Assembly (NCBI GenBank): GCA_021443285.1
Contig: JABUUG010000022.1
Coordinates: forward strand, 1 to 13,441
Origin: Bacteroidaceae bacterium
Lineage (GTDB): Bacteria; Bacteroidota; Bacteroidia; Bacteroidales; Bacteroidaceae
Length of the DNA stretch: 13,441 bases
Direction: 5' to 3'
Positions 8,410 to 13,441 of this stretch are shown one piece after another. The notes under the pieces were generated by a model. That model worked only from the letters and a program-made list of their open reading frames with translations, searched no databases and was not told the origin of the DNA. A program made the translations under genes and the position numbers. Within the stretch, counting starts at the first letter, position 1, and each line of letters begins with the position of its first letter.

Positions 8410-9078
8410 TCACACCGTCATCAGGTCTTCGTTTCTGAGCTTTATCTTCTGGTCGGTGGAGTTCGAGCCAGTCTGGTCTGCCTTGGTGTAGTGTATTTTC
8501 AGCATTGCCATGTCGCGCAGGAAGTCTATCGCGCCTACATCCACTCTCTGGATGTCGAGTCCGGTGCGCTTCTTCAGGTCTTCAAGCAGCTCATCGTGCT
8601 TGTCAGGGCGTATCAGTTCTATGCGGTCGTACTGTATGAGCTTTGTGGATTGAATCTTTATGAAGGTCTCGCACAGCCATGTCGCCAGCAGTATGAACAC
8701 GTTGGCAAAAATCAGTTCGCCGAACTTCACTTCTGCCGACACAGCGTTCACCACAGACAGGGCGATGATGATGAACAGGTATGTCATTTCCCTGACGGGC
8801 ATGGCGTCTGTACGGTAGCGCATGATGGAGAAGATGCCGAACAGTCCGATACCGATACCCATGCTCGTCTTTGCCTTCATGTCTTCAAGGGCGAAAATCA
8901 TGTAGAACACGAGGAAGAATATCGCCACGCTGATCATCATAAATGTGAAGTAGAAGTCGCGGCGCTGGCTCTTCTTGTAGTACAGGAATTGCACGATGAT
9001 GAAGGAAACCACTACGTTGAGCGCAAGGTTGTGCAGCATAGCGATGAACTCTTTTCCGAAGAAGTCTGTTAGTTCCAT
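8410..9078 (-). CDS. DUF4956 four-helix membrane protein, partner of VTC polymerase
   Basis: 222 residues starting at ATG 9078 (M of MELTDFFGKE). The longer frame to 9144 lies inside the upstream gene and adds a polar Gln/Thr/Lys-rich stretch. Four hydrophobic segments lie near 16-34, 43-64, 98-114 and 119-139. Between helices 2 and 3 is the family hallmark GIGLFGIFSIMRYRT followed by PVREMTYLF. Residues 140-222 form a soluble, probably cytoplasmic tail. DUF4956 is commonly encoded next to VTC-type polyphosphate polymerases in bacteria, and its stop/start overlap with that gene here (10 bp) indicates coupled translation and likely a stoichiometric complex. By analogy with the membrane subunits of the yeast VTC complex it could move the polymer across the membrane. 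That role is inference. Confidence 0.85.
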   Translation of the reverse strand: MELTDFFGKEFIAMLHNLALNVVVSFIIVQFLYYKKSQRRDFYFTFMMISVAIFFLVFYMIFALEDMKAKTSMGIGIGLFGIFSIMRYRTDAMPVREMTYLFIIIALSVVNAVSAEVKFGELIFANVFILLATWLCETFIKIQSTKLIQYDRIELIRPDKHDELLEDLKKRTGLDIQRVDVGAIDFLRDMAMLKIHYTKADQTGSNSTDQKIKLRNEDLMTV

Positions 9079-9815
9079 GATTGCAGTTTTTCTATTCTGT
9101 GTAGTCTTGGTTTGAATCTGTTTTGTTTCAGGTCGGGGTTGCACATTGCCATGCCCATGCAGTATTTGCTGAACCCCATCGGCTGTATCCTGAGCCTGTT
9201 GAGCATTGCCAGCACGGGGGATGGCTTCAGCCCGTCGCGTTTCAGCTCGATGATTACAATCTTGTCGAGCTTCACTTGCCGGCCGTTGCTGACGCTGCGG
9301 AACTCCAGATCGAAGTCTATCGTCAGTCGTTCTGTAAGCCCTTTGTTCACGAGCGTGATGCGGCGGAACTTGTTCTCGATGACAGGCATCAGCAGGTTGG
9401 AGTCAAGCCATAGGTATTTCTCGAGGAAGTCTGTGTGGTCGGTTATGGCGTTGTCGTCATATTCCGTTTCCACGCGCTTCTTCTTCGTCCGCCTGTGGTT
9501 GTTCTTTGTCTTCACTTCGAGGAAGTGCTGCTGGCTGTCCGAGTACGTCCTTATGCGCACCTTCTGGCGTGTCAGGTGTCCGTTGTGGTGGTTCCTGTAC
9601 ATTGCGGTGTCGCCGGTGTCGAAATACAGCGTGTGGTAGTTGGACGCCCTCACGCCGTCTATCTCCTGCGCATAGTACTGGCTCCTTGCCATCTCCAGCA
9701 GCGACTTCAACTGCCGCATGGTCGTAACGAACTTCGTGTCCGTGCGGTTCATCAGTTTCACAGAGTGCATTTCCTCTAATGAAATCGGGTTAAACTGTGC
9801 CAGTATGGTGTACAA
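9069..9815 (-). CDS. VTC-type polyphosphate polymerase (TTM fold)
   Basis: 248 residues, cytoplasmic, no membrane segment. It shows the triphosphate-tunnel pattern of the VTC catalytic domain: RTDTKF (24-29), YFDT (64-67), VRIRT with R87/R89, EVKTK with E100/K102, KFRRIT (149-154), ERLTIDFDLEF (162-172), IELKRDG (189-195) and FSKYCMG (215-221). In yeast Vtc4 the matching Arg/Lys and Glu residues bind substrate and metal and build polyphosphate from ATP. The start is TTG at 9815. No ATG precedes the conserved PISLEEMHSVKLMNRTD block, the first ATG (M16) would cut into it, and the frame is closed upstream by the stop of the preceding CotH gene. It overlaps the DUF4956 gene by 10 bp. The family assignment is strong; polymer length and donor are not visible. 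Confidence 0.88.
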   Translation of the reverse strand: MYTILAQFNPISLEEMHSVKLMNRTDTKFVTTMRQLKSLLEMARSQYYAQEIDGVRASNYHTLYFDTGDTAMYRNHHNGHLTRQKVRIRTYSDSQQHFLEVKTKNNHRRTKKKRVETEYDDNAITDHTDFLEKYLWLDSNLLMPVIENKFRRITLVNKGLTERLTIDFDLEFRSVSNGRQVKLDKIVIIELKRDGLKPSPVLAMLNRLRIQPMGFSKYCMGMAMCNPDLKQNRFKPRLHRIEKLQSWN

Positions 9816-9854
9816 GGGAGTGGAGGATGTCAGTTTGGTGGAGATGTTTACCCT

Positions 9855-12086
9855 TTATTTCAGGTATTTCTTGCCGTTCTTTATGTATATACCCTTTTCT
9901 GAAGGTATCTCGGTTCCTATCTTGCGGCCTTGCAGGTCATATACTGTGCCGTCGTTGATGCCCTTGTCTGCGCCGACTGTCGATATGCCGTTTGAGTGGT
10001 TAAGGCCGAGGAAGTCGTCGAGCTTCAGGACATGATCTGCATACCAATTGAATATTTGTGTTATTTCCGCCGATAAATCATCCATCATGTTTTGGTTTAC
10101 AGCCTGCTTTTCGCGCTCGTATGCTCCTGTGCTTGTGAACTGGAGCGCATATTTCCACAACTGTGCAGAGACATTGGCGGGGGAGAGCACTCCGTCTCTT
10201 GCCGATTGCCAGCGGTTTCTCAGGTAGTTTTTGTAGTCTGTGTCGTATGTAAGCATGCCGCTGAACGGATAGTTGTTGTTTATGCGGTAGTCTCTGATAG
10301 GCGTCTGGTCATAGTTACCGCCGTATAAAGTGCCGTCATACGCGCCGCCAAGCGAGGTGTCAAGGTCCCATGGGGTGAACACGAATCTCGACTTGTCGTA
10401 TTCTGAAGCTACTGTCTCGCTGCCCTTCTGTATATTCCTTGCCGAGAGAAACTCGTTCTTGTTGCCGTTGTCTATAAGGCCCAGGGCAAGCACAAACAGA
10501 TGGAAATCAGCCATGTTCTCAATGTAGAAGTGCTTTTTCACGTCGCTGATGTATGCTGCATAGTTATACAAATCCACCATCGGTTGCCATGCTTCGGCGC
10601 AGGGATAGTCTTCTGGCTCGACAAGTTCCCAGTTGCACCACATCCGGGAGTTGCGCGTGTCGCCGCCGATGGCTGCCTCCCATTCCTTGCGCTGCACGGC
10701 AGTGAGTCCCGTGTAGTCCCACCATCCGCTCTTGTACATCACGCCGCGAATCTCCTGTAGGCGTCCTGAGGCATCTGTGGATGGCTTCTTCAGGTCGAGC
10801 AGCTTGCGGTTGATTCTGTCTGTGAGGCAGTATATGCCGCGGTATTTCCCGTTGATGATTGTCTCCACAAACCTGCCTTCTGTGCCGTTCCTGCCGTCAA
10901 AGTCGGTGGCGTAGGGCAGTCGGGAGAACTGGTTCCAGAGGTCGAAGCACACGCGGTTGCGCATCTTTATGCGGTCAATAGCCATAGCGTCCATAATCCA
11001 TGAGCTTGCCGAGCGTATGCCCAACAGGGTGGAGTCTTCCTCTGCGCCGGTGTCGAAGTTGCGCAGCTTCATGTTGAAGGAATATTTTGACCACTTCGAT
11101 GCTGTCGCCCCTCGTGTCTTGTATTTTGCAGAGAGCACCACGGTTTCCGGCGTGTCTGCCGATGTCAGGTGTAGGTGTCCCCATATGTAGTCCTGCATAC
11201 CCTCATACATCTTGCCGCCGTGCCTGATGTCCATCACTGGCATTGTGGTGAAGATGATGTTTGCCTTTGTTACCTGATTGCCGTCCTTCATCACCGCCAA
11301 TGAGTAGATCTTCTTCAGCTTCAGGTCTGCCGACTTCGTTATTTTTGTGCTGCCGTCGTATATCTCCAAAGTGCAGTCGCTTTTTACGGCAGTTGCGGTT
11401 AAGGTCAGGTTAGCCTCTTTCGGTATGGTGGTGATCCATTGCATGGCGGGGCTGGTCATATATGCAATCTCGCGGCCGTTCAGCTTCACGTCCTTCACAT
11501 ACGACGCTAAGTTTGTGTTTATCGCAGGCTCTTTCTCCGCGTTATTGCCAGTGTCGGTGAACTTGTCGAGGTCGGCTGTGCTAAGCTCTTTGCCTGACTC
11601 ATCAAAGATGCGGAAGTGGCTGTAGTATGTGAGGAAGCCTCCAGCAACGCCCACCTGATACTGCTCGCTGTTCTTGAACGGGCCGACACGCAGGTTGTAG
11701 TCGAGGTCAAACTTCCTGTAGAAGTAGAACTGGTTTGTCGGGGTTTCGGCTACGTGCCATTCTGAGTCGGACGTCAGCGACCCTTCGAGTTTGGTCTCAA
11801 ATTTGTTCTTGTATGCAATGTACTGCCCTGTCTTGGCGTTGCGAAAGGCAACCATATTGTCGCCGATATTGTCTATATACCACCAGCAGTCGTCTGTGAT
11901 ATCGGCGTTAGTCTTCACGTAGTACACCTGGTTGACCGTCGGGTCGCCATGGTATGCGCCAAGACCGATAGCCCCTTGTGCACGGGGGGCGTTCATGATT
12001 TTATACTTCTTGCCAGACTGGAACGGAGAGGCAGAGACGGCGGTAAGGCACATCAGTGCGAGCAGGGTAAGTAGTGCATGTTTCAT
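9855..12086 (-). CDS. Secreted CotH kinase-like protein with ricin-like N-terminus and C-terminal sorting tail
   Basis: 743 residues. The signal peptide is MKHALLTLLALMCLTAVSA. Residues about 22-175 form a beta-trefoil-like module, with GKKYKIMNA, CWWYIDNIGDNMVAFRN and NAKTGQYIAYK, resembling ricin-type lectin domains. A small beta domain (about 185-275) leads to the CotH domain (about 285-680), with TRGATASKWSKYSF, SSWIMDAMAIDRIKMRNR (W363), NGKYRGIYCLTDRINRK and FTPWDLDTSLGG (D574/D576). The C-terminal 45 residues (ISTVGADKGINDGTVYDLQGRKI... KGIYIKNGKKYLK) are a type IX-like sorting tail. The catalytic order matches the CotH domain of the downstream fusion protein, but the N-terminal module differs, so the two CotH proteins may act on different polymers. 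It is the first gene of the proposed operon. Stop at 9855; the next gene begins 39 bp later in the same frame. Confidence 0.88.
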   Translation of the reverse strand: MKHALLTLLALMCLTAVSASPFQSGKKYKIMNAPRAQGAIGLGAYHGDPTVNQVYYVKTNADITDDCWWYIDNIGDNMVAFRNAKTGQYIAYKNKFETKLEGSLTSDSEWHVAETPTNQFYFYRKFDLDYNLRVGPFKNSEQYQVGVAGGFLTYYSHFRIFDESGKELSTADLDKFTDTGNNAEKEPAINTNLASYVKDVKLNGREIAYMTSPAMQWITTIPKEANLTLTATAVKSDCTLEIYDGSTKITKSADLKLKKIYSLAVMKDGNQVTKANIIFTTMPVMDIRHGGKMYEGMQDYIWGHLHLTSADTPETVVLSAKYKTRGATASKWSKYSFNMKLRNFDTGAEEDSTLLGIRSASSWIMDAMAIDRIKMRNRVCFDLWNQFSRLPYATDFDGRNGTEGRFVETIINGKYRGIYCLTDRINRKLLDLKKPSTDASGRLQEIRGVMYKSGWWDYTGLTAVQRKEWEAAIGGDTRNSRMWCNWELVEPEDYPCAEAWQPMVDLYNYAAYISDVKKHFYIENMADFHLFVLALGLIDNGNKNEFLSARNIQKGSETVASEYDKSRFVFTPWDLDTSLGGAYDGTLYGGNYDQTPIRDYRINNNYPFSGMLTYDTDYKNYLRNRWQSARDGVLSPANVSAQLWKYALQFTSTGAYEREKQAVNQNMMDDLSAEITQIFNWYADHVLKLDDFLGLNHSNGISTVGADKGINDGTVYDLQGRKIGTEIPSEKGIYIKNGKKYLK

Positions 12087-12145
12087 GATTATGTTTTGTT
12101 TTTGCGGTTACTATATGTTTCCTTTTTTCGTCGCATTTATTGCAG

Positions 12146-12178
12146 CAAAATTATGTCTATTATTTGTTCTTTTGTCAG
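12146..12178 (-). promoter_or_regulatory. Bacteroidetes-type promoter for the cluster (partial match)
   Basis: On the minus strand TAATTTTG (12153 to 12146) is a full match to the -7 element TAnnTTTG. The -33 position, 21 bp upstream (12178 to 12175), reads CCTG instead of TTTG, so it is a half match. A transcript starting about 7 bases further would have a leader of roughly 50 bases before the ATG at 12086. A/T-rich sequence surrounds it. Confidence 0.45.
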
Positions 12179-12239
12179 GAAATGCAACTTTTTTGTTCTT
12201 TTTCACATTAATTATATTATTGAAGGCGTTTATCTGCGC

Positions 12240-12271
12240 AAAAAAAGCCCCTTTTGCATCAAAAAGGGGCT
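12240..12271 (-). terminator. Intrinsic terminator downstream of the 12472 gene
   Basis: A 10-bp stem (12246-12255 with 12262-12271; AGCCCCTTTT pairs with AAAAGGGGCT) closes a 6-base loop. On the minus strand it is followed by a run of seven T (12246 to 12240). It therefore ends minus-strand transcription arriving from the gene at 12472-13119, about 200 bp before it, and insulates the cluster promoter just beyond. Confidence 0.88.
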
Positions 12272-12314
12272 GTCAAACCATGGATAATGAGTTGGATTTT
12301 TATTTTCTTTCTGT

Positions 12315-12413
12315 CTATAAACCGGACTTATCTGCCCATGCGTTCTGAGCACCAGCTACGTAGTCGGCTTGACGCTTGCCAAAGTAAGAATAGCTGTTGT
12401 CCTTTAACTTCCC
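12315..12413 (-). pseudogene. Possible C-terminal remnant of a gene
   Basis: Reading minus, an open frame without a start codon runs from 12413 to a stop at 12315 and gives a protein-like peptide (KDNSYSYFGKRQADYVAG, then AQNAWADKSGL). It is closed upstream by a stop in the frame and lies in the 12273-12471 gap, next to GAAGTTAAAG repeats. Thirty-odd codons is short, so this may be chance. No family is recognised. Confidence 0.25.
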
Positions 12414-12454
12414 TTAACTTCCGCGCCGCAGGCGCATAGCTTCCCTTTAACTTC
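12401..12454. repeat. Degenerate TTAACTTCC repeats around a GC hairpin
   Basis: CTTTAACTTCCC (12402-12413), CTTAACTTCC (12413-12422) and CCTTTAACTTC (12444-12454) are similar copies. Between them GCGCC-GCA-GGCGC (12423-12435) is a perfect 5-bp inverted repeat with a 3-base loop. The remainder of the 12087-12471 gap holds the promoter, the terminator and the possible remnant listed separately. I see nothing else there. Confidence 0.6.
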
Positions 12455-12471
12455 ATAACCAACAGGTGGGT

Positions 12472-13119
12472 TTATCGGGCTTCCGCCGCCAGCACCTCCA
12501 TTATCTGCTTCAGCCACTGCCGGTCGTTCCATCGGAAGCCTTTCCCGGCGATGATTTTCCTGCATTCCTCCATCTTCTTCTTTCCCGCAAATCTGCGCAC
12601 GGATGGCTCCTCGGCGCGCATCGTCTTGCCGTCGATGACGAAATAGTACAGGTCGTCTATGGGGAAGCGCATCTGCTCTTCGGGAGGCAGGTCGCGGGTG
12701 ATGTTGAACTGCCCGTTGAAGTTTATGTTCGTTACGCTGCTCTCGTTGATGAGCTGCTGTGTCAGCCTGTCAGCATTCACTATTCTTACCACGAGAAGCA
12801 GACCGCCGGGACACCTCTCTATCACTTCGCCGAGCTTGCCTTCCGTGTTGATAAACAGGCGTTTGTCTATCTCCACACTGAATATCTGCTCCATGTTCGC
12901 CGTCATCACCTTGCCGTCCGATTTGTACAGCAGCCGCCCGTTCTTCAGGAATATGTTCGCCTCTTTCTGGTGGTTCATCTTTCCCGAAGTGAGCGTTATT
13001 TTCGCGGGCATAAACTCATGGAACAGCGTCTTGTCCGTCGCTTCGCCGTCAACTATCTGCGCCGCAGTCTTTACTTGCGTCGTCAGCAGAAACAGGAAAA
13101 GGATGAGAAGCCGGGGCAT
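12472..13119 (-). CDS. Secreted protein of unknown function, conserved-looking in Bacteroidales
   Basis: 215 residues from ATG 13119, which begins a clean signal peptide (MPRLLILFLFLLTTQVKTAA, then Q). The longer frame to 13191 starts upstream of the likely transcription start at about 13138, so it is rejected. The mature protein has an alternating beta pattern (PAKITLTSGKMNHQKEANIF, LKNGRLLYKSDGKVMTAN, QIFSVEIDKRLFINTEGKLG), a middle strand-rich part (GGLLLVVRIVNADRLT) and a basic, helical C-terminus (RRFAGKKKMEECRKII, FRWNDRQWLKQIMEVLAAEAR). I do not recognise a named family. The pattern resembles small exported Bacteroidales proteins annotated as hypothetical. It is transcribed from its own promoter and ended by the terminator at 12240-12271, so it is probably not part of the cluster downstream. 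Exported to periplasm or surface; no lipobox or sorting tail. Confidence 0.72.
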   Translation of the reverse strand: MPRLLILFLFLLTTQVKTAAQIVDGEATDKTLFHEFMPAKITLTSGKMNHQKEANIFLKNGRLLYKSDGKVMTANMEQIFSVEIDKRLFINTEGKLGEVIERCPGGLLLVVRIVNADRLTQQLINESSVTNINFNGQFNITRDLPPEEQMRFPIDDLYYFVIDGKTMRAEEPSVRRFAGKKKMEECRKIIAGKGFRWNDRQWLKQIMEVLAAEAR

Positions 13120-13145
13120 GGTGATGGGGGGTCTTGTTCTGTGTG

Positions 13146-13177
13146 CAAAAGTGAAAAAAATACGGGTCTCCTGCAAA
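13146..13177 (-). promoter_or_regulatory. Bacteroidetes-type promoter of the secreted unknown-protein gene
   Basis: On the minus strand TTTG (13177 to 13174) is followed after exactly 20 bases by CACTTTTG (13153 to 13146). This fits TTTG-N19-21-TAnnTTTG with one mismatch (CA for TA). The start would be about 13138, giving a leader of about 20 bases to ATG 13119. It also settles the choice of start codon. Confidence 0.6.
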
Positions 13178-13202
13178 CCTTTAAGCCTCAAAATAACAAA
13201 TC

Positions 13203-13248
13203 CCCCAAATCTTTTTGCGCAGATTTGAACAAATTCCCCAAATCTTTT
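13203..13248. repeat. Direct repeat CCCCAAATCTTTT with nested hairpin
   Basis: CCCCAAATCTTTT occurs at 13203-13215 and 13236-13248, 33 bp apart. CAAATCT (13206-13212) and AGATTTG (13221-13227) form a 7-bp inverted repeat with an 8-base loop in between. The region sits just upstream of the promoter at 13146-13177, so an operator role is possible but not shown. Confidence 0.6.
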
Positions 13249-13293
13249 CGCTTGTCAATAGGTAAAGTCGGTGTGATAAAAGCTATTGTGATA

Positions 13294-13441
13294 TGGGCTA
13301 CTCCAGTACTTTAGTGTCCGAGTACTCCAGTACTTTTGTGCCTAAGTACTCCAGTACTTCATGCCAAGTACTGGAGTAATCTATGCCAAGTACTGGAGTA
13401 ATTCATGCCCAAGTACTGGCGTAAGTGGCATATATAGCCCA
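13294..13441. repeat. Six-unit AGTACT repeat array forming a nested inverted repeat
   Basis: Three copies of TACTCCAGTACTT (13299-13311, 13323-13335, 13347-13359, exactly 24 bp apart) are followed by three copies of the complement AAGTACTGGAGTA (13366-13378, 13388-13400, 13411-13423; the last has one change), spaced 22 and 23 bp. Spacers carry TGCC/TGTCC in the same orientation throughout, so the array also reads as a tandem repeat of about 23 bp. The whole is bounded by TGGGCTA (13294-13300) and TAGCCCA (13435-13441). The innermost pair alone gives a 13-bp stem with a 6-base loop. No gene is seen in 13192-13441. The array may continue past the window edge. Confidence 0.9.

Noticed and set aside
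12078..12348. Small plus-strand frames rich in Phe/Leu/Cys
   Set aside because: They cross the promoter and terminator of the minus-strand genes and have no supporting start context or similarity.
13120..13191. Longer start for the secreted unknown protein
   Set aside because: The extension covers the promoter elements and precedes the probable transcription start; the signal peptide begins at 13119.
13299..13423. CRISPR array
   Set aside because: Units are only 13 bp of strict identity, half are inverted, and the gaps are 6-11 bases of similar sequence rather than unique spacers; no cas genes are seen.

Overview
The window looks like a chromosomal segment of a Bacteroidales bacterium, most likely Prevotella or a close relative. 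The evidence is direct: protein families typical of that group (DUF2490 barrel, secreted CotH-family proteins, Cthe_2159-type beta-helix proteins), C-terminal tails of the type IX secretion (Por) kind such as YDLQGRKI...KGIYIKNGKKYLK, a lipoprotein with an acidic stretch after its lipidated cysteine, and promoters fitting the Bacteroidetes TTTG / TAnnTTTG pattern rather than -35/-10. No RNA gene, insertion sequence or CRISPR array was found.

Layout. Positions 1-654 (+) hold the 3' end of a secreted protein of unknown function. It converges on a long minus-strand gene cluster, and the two are separated by a bidirectional terminator (673-712). Reading the cluster in its own direction (12086 down to 754) gives: a CotH-family protein with a ricin-like N-terminus (9855-12086); a VTC-type polyphosphate polymerase (9069-9815, TTG start); a DUF4956 membrane protein overlapping it (8410-9078); a DUF2490 outer-membrane barrel (7507-8256); a surface lipoprotein with a beta-helix carbohydrate-binding domain (6280-7482); a 1301-residue fusion of that beta-helix domain to a second CotH domain (2325-6230); and a third beta-helix protein whose start overlaps the fusion's stop as ATGA (754-2328). 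Spacing is tight except for a 153-bp gap before the DUF2490 gene. A promoter-like -7 element lies upstream of 12086, and a terminator for the preceding gene lies just beyond it, so the seven genes probably form one operon.

Upstream, 12472-13119 (-) encodes a small secreted protein of unknown function with its own good promoter. It is followed by about 200 bp of repeats and a possible gene remnant. The right end (13192-13441) is non-coding and is dominated by direct repeats and a six-unit array of about 23 bp built on AGTACT, which is also a nested inverted repeat.

Working hypothesis (inference): the cluster is one cell-envelope system. A cytoplasmic polyphosphate polymerase is paired with a membrane partner, an outer-membrane barrel, two exported CotH-type kinase-like enzymes, and three exported or surface beta-helix proteins that may bind acidic polysaccharide or calcium. 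Phosphate-polymer synthesis, export and phosphorylation or anchoring of a surface polymer would tie the parts together. The sequence shows co-localisation and one domain fusion, but does not prove the chemistry.
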